Shown piece after piece: positions 7,124-14,920 of a stretch of 25,330 nt of DNA (the stretch's first letter is position 1; each line of letters opens with the position of its first letter). Source of the stretch: CAZSNH01 sp052388455 (GTDB lineage: Bacteria; Pseudomonadota; Alphaproteobacteria; Rhizobiales; Hyphomicrobiaceae). A program made the translations under genes and the position numbers. The notes beneath the pieces were generated by a model, which had not been told where the DNA came from, did no database searches, and saw nothing but the letters and a program-made list of their open reading frames with translations. The stretch lies in NCBI GenBank assembly GCA_052388455.1, contig JBQTIA010000016.1, positions 1-25,330 on the forward strand, written 5' to 3'.

Positions 7124-8398
7124 CTACGAGCGCCGGCGCGGATCGGGAATGAAGCGCTGCGGACGGTTCTTCAGCGACGCCTCGGCGGGCCGCAGCAGGG
7201 CGCGGGAGATGCTGATGTTTGGAGCCGCAGACTCACGCTGCTGGCTTCTCATCGCCATCGTCTGACCGATGGTGATCATGCGCGCCACGCGCTCGCCGGC
7301 ATCCTGCAGGTAGGCCCGGGACTTTCGGATGGCGACCGAGAGATCCATCGCGTTGGGCGTCGCGGATTCGAGGCCGTCGATGCCGTGCTGGAACACGCCG
7401 CTGGCATCGTCCGAGAGGCCGCCGCCGATGGCGATGACCGGAACGCCCTGACGCTTGGCCGAAGCCGCCACGCCGGAGGGCGTCTTGCCGAACGCGGTCT
7501 GAAAGTCGACACGCCCCTCGCCGGTGATCGCGAGGTCGGCGCCGACCATGTGATCGTCGAGGCGGGTCGCAGCGACGACGAGTTCCACGCCGCGTTTCAA
7601 CACCGCGCCGGTGAAGGCGATGAGGCCGCCGCCCATGCCGCCGCCGGCACCGGCGCCAGAGACGTTGGCGATGTCGATGCCGAGGTCGCGTTTGATGATC
7701 GCGGCGAAGTGAGCGAGGTTCCTGTCGAGCGATTCCACCATCACCGGCGATGCGCCTTTCTGCGGACCGTAGACGCGGGAGGCGCCCTTCTCGCCGATGA
7801 GCGGATTGGTCACGTCGCAGGCGACGTTGATCCGTGCCCGGCCCATCGCCGGGTTGACCCAGCGCGTCGAGATGCTGGCGATTTCGGCGAGACCGCCGCC
7901 GCCGAGGTGTGCGGTGATCGGCCCGCCGTCCGCATCGAGAAACTGCACACCGAGCGCCTGTGCCATGCCGGCGCCGCCGTCGTTGGTTGCCGAGCCGCCG
8001 AGGCCGATGATGATTTCCTCGACACCGCGATGTAGCGCGTCGGCGATCAGCTCGCCGGTGCCGAAGGTTGAGGCCATCAGGGGATTGCGCTTCTCGCGCG
8101 GTACGAGTGGCAGGCCGGAGGCTTCCGCCATCTCGATGACGGCCGTCTCGCCGCCGCCGAGCAGACCGTAGGAGGCGTTGACACGCCCGCCGAGCGGCCC
8201 CGTCACCTCGCACTTCACGATGCGACCGCCGGTCGCGTCGACCAGCGCCTGCACGGTGCCTTCTCCGCCGTCGCCCATCGGCACTTTGACGACCTCGGCG
8301 TCGGGCCACACGCGGCGAATGCCGGCCTCGATCTCGGTCGCGACCTCCAGCGAGGTGAGGTTTTCCTTGAACGAGTCCGGTGCGATGACGATCTTCAT
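7124..8398 (-). CDS. Glycerate kinase, type II (GlxK/GarK family)
   Basis: The 424-residue enzyme phosphorylates D-glycerate with ATP, probably giving 2-phosphoglycerate, the end step of glyoxylate/tartronate or related C2 routes. The N-terminus MKIVIAPDSFKENLTS is diagnostic, followed by KVPMGDGGEGTVQALVDATGG, EMAEASGLPL, IIIGLGGSATNDGGAGMAQALG and AGAGGGMGGGLIAFTGA, and DLAITGEGRVDFQTAFGKTPSGVA near the C-terminal part. The family is usually near 380 residues; here about 40 extra basic, low-complexity residues follow ITIGQTMAM. I chose the ATG at 8398 because it gives the conserved N-terminus; the longer frame adds 77 unrelated residues. A purine-rich GGGGGG tract lies about 11 nt upstream. 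A perfect palindrome stands some 70-90 bp upstream. Type I kinases are unrelated in sequence. Confidence 0.93.
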   Translation of the reverse strand: MKIVIAPDSFKENLTSLEVATEIEAGIRRVWPDAEVVKVPMGDGGEGTVQALVDATGGRIVKCEVTGPLGGRVNASYGLLGGGETAVIEMAEASGLPLVPREKRNPLMASTFGTGELIADALHRGVEEIIIGLGGSATNDGGAGMAQALGVQFLDADGGPITAHLGGGGLAEIASISTRWVNPAMGRARINVACDVTNPLIGEKGASRVYGPQKGASPVMVESLDRNLAHFAAIIKRDLGIDIANVSGAGAGGGMGGGLIAFTGAVLKRGVELVVAATRLDDHMVGADLAITGEGRVDFQTAFGKTPSGVAASAKRQGVPVIAIGGGLSDDASGVFQHGIDGLESATPNAMDLSVAIRKSRAYLQDAGERVARMITIGQTMAMRSQQRESAAPNISISRALLRPAEASLKNRPQRFIPDPRRRS

Positions 8399-8470
8399 GT
8401 AACTCAGAACCCCCCTTGGACGGTCCCTCCTGCCGCGGTCACAGCCGCGACAGGGAACACAGCGAATGTG

Positions 8471-8489
8471 TGCCATGACGGCCATGGCA
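8471..8489. promoter_or_regulatory. Operator-like palindrome upstream of glycerate kinase
   Basis: TGCCATG-ACGGC-CATGGCA is a perfect inverted repeat with 7-bp arms and a 5-bp centre. It lies 73-91 bp before the glycerate kinase ATG, in the 240-bp gap after the amidase gene. The size and symmetry fit a dimeric repressor or activator site. No regulator gene is adjacent, so this is inference from shape alone. Confidence 0.35.
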
Positions 8490-8638
8490 TGGCTACAGGC
8501 CCGCATGTCGCGCTCGTCCTGCCGGGCCGCGACACTTCTGCCCGGTGGTCGTCCCGCGAGAGCGTGGGAACAGAAGAGATGATGATGCCGGTTTCGGGCC
8601 GTGCGGCGGCGGCGCTGTGGCGCCGGCAAGAAAGACTT

Positions 8639-9421
8639 TCAGGCGACGGGCGGCTGCGGCAGACCGGCGACAAGCCTTTCGAGCGTCGCGAATGTCGAGC
8701 GGTCGAGGCGCTGGTCGACGCGCGCGGGTCGGAAATGCAGCTGGAACGCCCTGAGCACGAAACCGAAAGCCGGATCGAACGTCCCGGTCGGCGCGATACC
8801 ATAGCCATAGCGGGCGAGCAGATCCTGGGCGGCGGCGATGCGGGAGCTTTCGCACCCGGGACCGAGTCCGGGGTCGGCCGGATCGACGGGCTCGGGGGCC
8901 ACCCAGTGCCCGATGCCGAGACGCGCGAGCCCCGGCCAGTCGAATTTCTCTCCGGGATCGACCTTGCGCTCGGGCGCCACATCGGAATGTGCGAGGACGC
9001 GCTCGGGTGGAATGGGATGACGGGCCAGAATATCGCGGCAGAGCGCGGTGACCGCCTGCATCTGGATCGCCGGAAAATCAGGATAGCCCTTCGCGTGACC
9101 GGGATTCTGGATTTCGATCCCGATCGAGGCGGAGTTGATGTCGGTTTCGCCGCCCCAGAAGGAAAGTCCCGCGTGCCAGGCGCGCATCTCCTCGGCCACC
9201 ATTTGAGTGATGCGGCCGTCGTCGTCGATGACGTAATGGCAGGAGACCTTGCAGTCGGGCCGCGACAGAACTTCGATCGATTTCGCCACCGTGGGCAGCC
9301 CCGTGTAGTGGAGGATGAGGATGGTCGCCGTCAGTCCGCGGTTGCGCGGCTCGATATTGGGCGAGGGGTGGAGATCGGCCACGAGGGGACTGTCCGGCCG
9401 GTCGATCAGCCGGATGGTCAC
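8639..9421 (-). CDS. AmpD-type N-acetylmuramoyl-L-alanine amidase with peptidoglycan-binding domain
   Basis: The 260-residue zinc amidase should cleave the lactyl-Ala bond of muropeptides. The Amidase_2 domain covers about residues 15-175. Expected zinc ligands are His38 (ILHYTG), His145 (AHSDVAP) and Asp155 (KVDPG); Glu103 (IGIEIQN) and Lys153 are the expected catalytic residues. A PG_binding_1-like helical domain follows at about 190-255 (AAAQDLLARYGYGIAPTG, AFQLHFRP). I see no signal peptide, which fits a cytoplasmic role in recycling anhydro-muropeptides, though the binding domain would also suit a periplasmic enzyme. It starts with GTG at 9421, which overlaps the TGA of the DjlA-like gene (GTGA), implying translational coupling. 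An amidase next to a DjlA-like gene recurs in alphaproteobacteria from memory. AmiD is the alternative name. Confidence 0.9.
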   Translation of the reverse strand: MTIRLIDRPDSPLVADLHPSPNIEPRNRGLTATILILHYTGLPTVAKSIEVLSRPDCKVSCHYVIDDDGRITQMVAEEMRAWHAGLSFWGGETDINSASIGIEIQNPGHAKGYPDFPAIQMQAVTALCRDILARHPIPPERVLAHSDVAPERKVDPGEKFDWPGLARLGIGHWVAPEPVDPADPGLGPGCESSRIAAAQDLLARYGYGIAPTGTFDPAFGFVLRAFQLHFRPARVDQRLDRSTFATLERLVAGLPQPPVA

Positions 9422-10143
9422 TGGACACCCCCGCGACGCCGCTCCTTCACGATCGCCTCGTGCGCCGCGTTGATGGCCGCCATCTTGGTCGTGGCCGCCT
9501 TGACGACGGCAGCGGGCGCACCGGCGGCCATCAGCCGGTCGGGATGCGATTCGGCAACCAGCCGTCGGTAGCGGGTCTTGATCTCGGCATCGCTCACGTT
9601 CGGCGCCAGGCCCAGCACCTCGTACGGGCTGGTCGGGTCGCTGACGAAGCGGGCGCGGATGGTATGGAATTCGGCGGCGGAGATGCCGAGCGTTCCGGCG
9701 GCCTCGGCCAGAAACGCATCCTCGGCCGGATGCAGCACACCGTCGGAGCAGGCGACGTAGAGCAGGCATTCGATGACGTCGCGGCGCAGCGTGGGATGCG
9801 GTGCGAGCAGCCTTTCGAGCCGCGTCGCATAGACGTCGGCGCCGCTGGCATCGCCCTTCGCCAGATCGTAGAGGCGTCGGACGTTGGCCCTCTCGGCCTC
9901 GGGCACCTCCAGCAAGCGCTCGAAGGCGTCCCATTCCGCCGCCACCGCCACGCCGTCGGCCTTGGCCATCTTGGCGGCCAGCGCGACGAAGGCACTGGTG
10001 AAGGCGGCGCTTTCCCCGGGCGCGCGGAACCTACGCCGCCAGAAGCGGAGCAGCCCCAGCCGGTCCAAGAGACGCCGTAAAGAGCCCCGCATCCCGTGAG
10101 CCGCCCCCGCCGCCGGCACCGTCTCGACACAATCGCATGACAT
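9418..10143 (-). CDS. djlA: DjlA-like protein: TerB-like domain plus C-terminal J domain
   Basis: The 241-residue product has an N-terminal basic stretch (LRRLLDRLGLLRFWRRRFR), then an all-helical TerB-like domain at about residues 48-165 (FVALAAKMAKADG and CLLYVACSDGVLHPAEDAFL, both the 'aka.aDG.' type repeat). A J domain follows at 172-235 (SPYEVLGLAPNVSDAEIKTRYRRL) with the HPD motif at 200-202, so it should stimulate DnaK ATPase. The transmembrane helix of E. coli DjlA is not evident, making this a soluble variant. Start choice is uncertain: ATG 10143 has AAGG upstream at long spacing; ATG 10092 would begin MRGSLRRLL and fits homolog length better. It overlaps the amidase start by four bases and is probably its operon partner. 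Confidence 0.87.
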   Translation of the reverse strand: MSCDCVETVPAAGAAHGMRGSLRRLLDRLGLLRFWRRRFRAPGESAAFTSAFVALAAKMAKADGVAVAAEWDAFERLLEVPEAERANVRRLYDLAKGDASGADVYATRLERLLAPHPTLRRDVIECLLYVACSDGVLHPAEDAFLAEAAGTLGISAAEFHTIRARFVSDPTSPYEVLGLAPNVSDAEIKTRYRRLVAESHPDRLMAAGAPAAVVKAATTKMAAINAAHEAIVKERRRGGVQ

Positions 10144-10225
10144 CGCCAATGAGCCTTAGCCGCTTTCATCATGGCGTTGAAGCGTCTGTTGCGAGAAGCT
10201 GGACGGCGATCGGCCGGCGGGCTAA

Positions 10226-10254
10226 TTGGCTTGGGTTGTCGGTGCAGGTTAAAC
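10226..10254 (+). promoter_or_regulatory. Possible promoter of the DUF2147 gene
   Basis: TTGGCT (10226-10231), a 17-bp spacer, and TTAAAC (10249-10254) fit a modest sigma70-type promoter about 80 bp before the GTG start. The -10 match is only fair. Confidence 0.35.
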
Positions 10255-10320
10255 AGTTTGCAGCGGCCGCGTCCGACCGGCACAACGTGATCGCGGCTTC
10301 AACACCATTGACGGAACACG

Positions 10321-10326
10321 AGGAGG
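10321..10326 (+). promoter_or_regulatory. Ribosome binding site that fixes the GTG start of the DUF2147 gene
   Basis: A perfect AGGAGG lies 6 nt before GTG at 10333, and the following codons encode a classic signal peptide. This decides for the GTG start. Confidence 0.75.
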
Positions 10327-10332
10327 ACGGAC

Positions 10333-10758
10333 GTGAGAATTGGTCTTGCACTGGTTGCGGCGGCGACCATGGGATTGCTGTCGAACGGCGCCATGGCCCA
10401 GACGGCGGAAGATGCCTTCGGCTTCTGGCAGGAGCCGACGACCGGCGGTCAGCTCGAGGTGCTGAAGTGCGGCGAGGCGCTGTGCGCCAAGATCGCAAAG
10501 GTGCCGCCGGGCAAGGAAGACGCCAAGGACGTCAATAACGAGGATCCGGCCAAGCGCGACCGTCCGCTGATCGGCATGATGATCATGGAAAATGCTGCCA
10601 AGAAGGACGACACGACCTGGGCCGGCATCATCTACGATCGTGAGCGCGGCAAGTCGTTCGACGCGACCGTCAAGGCCAAGGACAAAAACACACTGGAAAT
10701 CACGGGCTGCAAGCTGGCCGTGCTGTGCCGGACCAAGACGCTGACTCGCGCACAGTAA
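10333..10758 (+). CDS. Secreted DUF2147 family protein
   Basis: The 141-residue product has a clear signal peptide (GLALVAAATMGLLSNGAMA, cleaved after about residue 22 before QTAED). The mature domain begins FGFWQEPTTGGQLEVLKCG and continues with a Lys/Asp-rich middle, LIGMMIMENAAKKDDTTWAG, IIYDRERGKSFDATVKAKD and LEITGCKLAVLCRTKTLTR. This is the DUF2147 pattern: a small periplasmic beta-rich domain in which '.G.W..p..g' opens and 'l.v.gc.....c....w.r' closes. Four Cys residues (two in KCGEALC, two near the end) could form disulfides. The role of the family is not established. A strong terminator follows 35 bp after the stop, so it is monocistronic. Confidence 0.88.
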   Translation: MRIGLALVAAATMGLLSNGAMAQTAEDAFGFWQEPTTGGQLEVLKCGEALCAKIAKVPPGKEDAKDVNNEDPAKRDRPLIGMMIMENAAKKDDTTWAGIIYDRERGKSFDATVKAKDKNTLEITGCKLAVLCRTKTLTRAQ

Positions 10759-10792
10759 TCGCGCGCGACTGACACCGGTCAGGACAATCGAA

Positions 10793-10824
10793 AGACGCCG
10801 CGCATCCGTGCCGGCGTCTTTTTT
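10793..10824 (+). terminator. Rho-independent terminator of the DUF2147 gene
   Basis: A perfect 8-bp stem (AGACGCCG 10793-10800 with CGGCGTCT 10812-10819) with an 11-nt loop is followed directly by a run of T to 10824. Confidence 0.85.
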
Positions 10825-11009
10825 GCGGCCGCAGACCGCTCACCGCGGATGCAAAACGGCGTTCACGTCCTTTCGCACCTGCGGTGATCAACAGGAAATA
10901 GTCGAGCCGAATCATCGTTTCGCACCGCCACAACATGGATCGCCGTTTCGGCCCGGTGCAGGACCGGCCAAGTTTCCGCCGTCGCTGATCTCAGGCGGGA
11001 GTTCGATCA

Positions 11010-11069
11010 ATGAAGGTGCTCGTGTTCAGCATCGCCCTCGCGGCCCTGCTTTCGTTCCTGACGGGCTGA
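11010..11069 (+). CDS. Candidate 19-residue hydrophobic peptide ORF
   Basis: The reading frame from ATG 11010 to TGA 11067-11069 encodes MKVLVFSIALAALLSFLTG. This looks like a bare signal sequence or one membrane helix. It has a good ribosome binding site, GGGAG 8 nt before the ATG, and lies about 100 bp before the 5-oxoprolinase start. It could be a real small membrane peptide, a leader peptide, or the first part of a gene cut by a frameshift; I see no continuation in other frames. Confidence is low because such short frames arise by chance. Confidence 0.35.
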   Translation: MKVLVFSIALAALLSFLTG

Positions 11070-11166
11070 GCCGTGCCGACGCCGCCCGCGCGCCCGCCCG
11101 GATGTTGACGGAGTGCTCCATCGCCGTTAGCTGACGCTTCTCATCCTCATCGGAAACGTCAGTGCG

Positions 11167-14100
11167 ATGCCCGCCAGCGCCGGCCAGTGGCAGTTCTGGA
11201 TCGATCGCGGCGGCACGTTCACCGACATCATCGCCATCGCGCCGGACGGCACGCTGTCGACCCACAAGCTGCCTTCGGAAAACCCGGGTGCCTACGACGA
11301 CGCCGTACTGGCCGGCATCCGTCGCTGTCTCGGCGTGCCGGACGACGCGCCGCTGCCGATCGCCGCCATCGGAAGCGTGCGCATGGGCACGACGGTTGCG
11401 ACCAACGCCCTGCTCGAACGCAAGGGCGAGCCGACGGTGCTCGTCATCACCCGCGGCCTCGCCGACCAGCTCGAAATCGGCACCCAGGCACGGCCGGACA
11501 TTTTCGCGCGGCAGGTCAGGAAAGCCGCCATGCTTTACGACCGCGTCATCGAAGCCGACGAGCGGGTGCTCGTCGACGGCCGGGTAGAGCGCCCGCTCGA
11601 TGCGGCGGCTCTCCGCTCGGCAATGGAGACGGCGCGCGGTGAGGGTTTCCGCTCCGCCGCCATCGTCCTGATGCACGCCTACCGCTATCCCGCCCACGAG
11701 CAGCAAGCCGCACACATCGCGACCCAAGCCGGCTTTCTCAGCGTCTCGGCGAGCCATGCCGTCTCGCCGCTGATTCGCATCGTTCCCCGGGGCGATACCA
11801 CCGTCGCCGACGCCTACCTTACGCCCGTGCTGTCGCGCTACGTTGATCAGGTGGCGGCAGCCCTCGGCGCGACGGGGGTCGAGTCCGACGCCCGACCGCG
11901 CCTGTTCTTCATGTCTTCATCGGGGGGATTGAAATCGGCCACGGCGTTCCGCGGTCGCGATGCCATCCTCTCCGGTCCGGCCGGCGGCGTGATCGGGATG
12001 GTGGAAACGGCCCGCGCGGCTGGCTTCTCGAACGTCATCGGCTTCGACATGGGCGGCACCTCGACCGACGTGGCGCACGCCGCCGGCGACCTCGAGCGCA
12101 CCTATGAAACGACCGTGGCCGGCGTTAGAATGTCGGTGCCGATGCTGGCCGTCCACACCATTGCGGCCGGAGGCGGATCGATCATCTCCTTCGACGGCAA
12201 CCGGCTGCGCGTCGGCCCGGACAGCGCCGGCTCCAATCCCGGACCCCGCTGCTACCGCCGCGGCGGCCCATTGACCGTGACCGACGCCAACGTGATGGTC
12301 GGCAAGCTCCGACCCAAGTTCTTTCCAGCGGTTTTCGGACCAGACGGCAACCAGCCGATCGACGCCGACGCCTGCCGCGACGGATTCGCAATTCTGCGAC
12401 GACAGATCGGCGGAGGCACGTCAGCCGAGGGGATCGCCGACGGCTGTCTGCGCATCGCGGTCGAGAACATGGCCAATGCCATCCGCAAGGTGTCGGTCGA
12501 GCGCGGCCACGATGTCAGCCGCACCGTGCTGAACTGCTTCGGCTCGGCCGGCGGCCAGCATGCCTGCCGCATCGCCGAGACGCTCGGCATCGCGACGGTG
12601 CTCGTGCATCCGCTGTCGGGGCTGCTCTCGGCCTACGGCATTGGGCTCGCAAGGTTACGGTCCAGCCGCCAGCAGTCGATCGAGGCCGAATTGGACGAGG
12701 CGGCTGGGCGGGCCATTGAGAACACGTGTGCCGCACTCGGCGCGGCCGCCATGGCCGAGCTGGTAGACCAGGGCGTGTCCCCCGATGCCATCGCGGTCTG
12801 CCATCGCGTTCACCTTACGTATGCCGGCACCGATACGGCGCTCCCCGTTGCCCTCGCCGGGCCCGACGCCATGCGACGGGAGTTCGAGGCCGTTCACCTC
12901 CTGCGCTTCGGGTTCATTTCTCCCGAGAAGGCGCTGGTCGCCACCATGATCGACGTCGAGGCTGTCGATCGCCCACCGCCAGCGCCGGCAACCCCCACCG
13001 CCACACGCCCACCGCAGGCATGCGGGGCTCTGAACGCTGCAGGCGGGCGACACACTCGCTTCTTCTCGCAAGGCCGCTGGCACGATGCGACCATCCACTT
13101 GCGTCATGAGCTGGCGACCGGCGACGTGGTCGTCGGTCCAGCCCTCGTCATCGAGCCGCATCAGACCGTGGTGGTCGAGGCGGGTTGGTCGCTCACCGTC
13201 ACCGACCGCGACAACCTCGTGCTGACGCGCGCACGCCCCCCGATCCGCGAGGCCGTCTCGACCCGCGCCGATCCGGTGCTGCTCGAAGTCTTCAACAATC
13301 GCTTCATGGCCATCGCCGAGCAGATGGGGGAGACGCTGCGGGCCACGGCGCAATCCGTCAACATCAAGGAGCGGCTGGATTTTTCGTGCGCCGTTTTCGA
13401 CAGCGCCGGGCGGCTGGTGTCGAATGCCCCGCATCTTCCGGTGCATCTCGGCAGCATGGACCGCTCCGTCGAAGCCGTGATCCGCGCGCGCCGCCGCGAC
13501 ATGCGCCGCGGTGACAGCTACATGCTGAATGCCCCTTACAACGGCGGCACGCATCTGCCCGACATCACCGTCGTCACTCCGGTTTTCGGCGCAGCCCCGT
13601 CCTCCGACGACGTGCTCTTCTACGTGGCGAGCCGCGGCCATCATGCCGACATCGGCGGGCTGACACCCGGCTCCATGAGCCCGCGCGCGCGCCACATCGA
13701 CGAGGAGGGCGTCTATATCGATGACGCCTGGCTGGTCAGCGGCGGCCGCTTCCTCGAAGCCGAGACGCGCGATCTGCTCACCGGCGCGCGCTATCCGGCG
13801 CGCAACCCGGACCAGAACATCGCCGACCTCAAGGCGCAGGTGGCGGCCAATGCGCGCGGCGCGGACGAGCTCGTGCGTCTGGTCGCGAGCTTTGGGTCCG
13901 ACGTCGTCGGCGCCTACATGGAGCATGTGCAGGACAATGCCGAGGAGGTGGTGCGCCGGCTGATCGCCCGGCTGTCCGACGGCCGCTTCCGCAGCGAAAC
14001 GGACCAGGGCGCGGCGATCGAGGTCACCGTCACCGTCGACCGCGCGCAGCGCTCCGCGCGCATCGACTTCGCCGGCACCTCGCCGGAACGTCCCGATAAT

Positions 14101-14832
14101 TTCAACGCTCCCGAGCCGGTGACGCGCGCCGCCGTCCTCTACGTGCTGCGCGTCATGGTCGACGAGGCGATCCCGATCAACGCCGGTTGCCTGCGGCCCG
14201 TCGAGATCGTCGTGCCGGCCGGTTCGATGCTTGCGCCGCGCTATCCCGCTGCCGTCGTCGCCGGCAACACCGAAGTCAGCCAGATCGTCACCAATACGCT
14301 GTTCGCCGCATTGGGAGGGCTCGGTTCAGCGCAGGGCACCATGAACAATCTGACCTTCGGCAACGACCGGGTTCAATACTACGAGACGATCTGCTCGGGC
14401 GCGCCGGCTGGTCCGGGCTTCGACGGCGCGGCCGGCGTGCATGTCCACATGACCAACACGCGGCTGACAGACCCCGAGGTGCTCGAGCTGAAATACCCGG
14501 TGGTGGTGGACGAATTCTCGATCCGGCGCGGCTCCGGCGGGCAAGGCCGCTGGTCGAGCGGCGACGGGACACGGCGCGTCCTCCGCTTTCGAGACAGCGT
14601 CGACTGCGCGATACTTTCGGGCTACCGGAGGGTGCCGCCGTTCGGCCTGGCGGGCGGCGATCCCGGCCAGTGCGGCCGCAACACGGTTCGACGCCGCGAC
14701 GGTCGCGTGCAAACGCTGGACGGCTGCGACGAAGCCCGCCTCGACGCCGGAGACTCCATCATCATCGAGACACCGACCGGCGGCGGCTTCGGTCCTCGCG
14801 GCGAAGGCGGCAACCAATCCGGCCCGGTGTGA
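11167..14832 (+). CDS. 5-oxoprolinase (ATP-hydrolysing) / hydantoinase A-B fusion
   Basis: The 1221-residue protein joins a HyuA-type half (about residues 8-680) to a HyuB-type half (about 700-1215), as in eukaryotic-type OPLAH. These enzymes use ATP to open 5-oxo-L-proline to L-glutamate, or related hydantoin rings. Visible motifs are the nucleotide-binding RGGTFTDIIAI at residues 14-24, GSVRMGTTVATNALLERKG, GFDMGGTSTDVA (292-303), and AVHTIAAGGGSIISFDG. In the second half are EVFNNRFMAIAEQMG, LPVHLGSMDRSVEAVI, NAPYNGGTHLPDITVVTPVF, SRGHHADIGGLTPGSMSP, and a C-terminal Gly-rich end (TPTGGGFGP). Start ATG 11167 gives the expected N-terminus, though the ribosome binding site is weak. The gene stands without a partner such as PxpABC, a transporter or a regulator, so the true substrate (5-oxoproline, hydantoin, or another lactam) is open. 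Confidence 0.93.
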   Translation: MPASAGQWQFWIDRGGTFTDIIAIAPDGTLSTHKLPSENPGAYDDAVLAGIRRCLGVPDDAPLPIAAIGSVRMGTTVATNALLERKGEPTVLVITRGLADQLEIGTQARPDIFARQVRKAAMLYDRVIEADERVLVDGRVERPLDAAALRSAMETARGEGFRSAAIVLMHAYRYPAHEQQAAHIATQAGFLSVSASHAVSPLIRIVPRGDTTVADAYLTPVLSRYVDQVAAALGATGVESDARPRLFFMSSSGGLKSATAFRGRDAILSGPAGGVIGMVETARAAGFSNVIGFDMGGTSTDVAHAAGDLERTYETTVAGVRMSVPMLAVHTIAAGGGSIISFDGNRLRVGPDSAGSNPGPRCYRRGGPLTVTDANVMVGKLRPKFFPAVFGPDGNQPIDADACRDGFAILRRQIGGGTSAEGIADGCLRIAVENMANAIRKVSVERGHDVSRTVLNCFGSAGGQHACRIAETLGIATVLVHPLSGLLSAYGIGLARLRSSRQQSIEAELDEAAGRAIENTCAALGAAAMAELVDQGVSPDAIAVCHRVHLTYAGTDTALPVALAGPDAMRREFEAVHLLRFGFISPEKALVATMIDVEAVDRPPPAPATPTATRPPQACGALNAAGGRHTRFFSQGRWHDATIHLRHELATGDVVVGPALVIEPHQTVVVEAGWSLTVTDRDNLVLTRARPPIREAVSTRADPVLLEVFNNRFMAIAEQMGETLRATAQSVNIKERLDFSCAVFDSAGRLVSNAPHLPVHLGSMDRSVEAVIRARRRDMRRGDSYMLNAPYNGGTHLPDITVVTPVFGAAPSSDDVLFYVASRGHHADIGGLTPGSMSPRARHIDEEGVYIDDAWLVSGGRFLEAETRDLLTGARYPARNPDQNIADLKAQVAANARGADELVRLVASFGSDVVGAYMEHVQDNAEEVVRRLIARLSDGRFRSETDQGAAIEVTVTVDRAQRSARIDFAGTSPERPDNFNAPEPVTRAAVLYVLRVMVDEAIPINAGCLRPVEIVVPAGSMLAPRYPAAVVAGNTEVSQIVTNTLFAALGGLGSAQGTMNNLTFGNDRVQYYETICSGAPAGPGFDGAAGVHVHMTNTRLTDPEVLELKYPVVVDEFSIRRGSGGQGRWSSGDGTRRVLRFRDSVDCAILSGYRRVPPFGLAGGDPGQCGRNTVRRRDGRVQTLDGCDEARLDAGDSIIIETPTGGGFGPRGEGGNQSGPV

Positions 14833-14920
14833 ACTCGGGCAGAAGCCCAGGCGCCGCTATCCCCGGCCGAGCACATTGCTATATTGAGGGGGTTATCGGA
14901 TTCGCTCCCTGGGAACGTCC

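Larger units (their letters stand above)
10759..11166. other. 408-bp spacer between the DUF2147 and 5-oxoprolinase genes
   Basis: The first 70 bp hold the DUF2147 terminator. After it the sequence is less GC-rich for about 130 bp and must carry the promoter of the 5-oxoprolinase gene, but I could not find a pair of boxes at good spacing. The candidate 19-codon ORF lies at 11010-11069. Nothing else is apparent. Confidence 0.5.

Noticed and set aside
12655..13926. 423-residue open frame on the minus strand
   Set aside because: It is antisense to the 5-oxoprolinase gene, whose motifs on the plus strand are clear.
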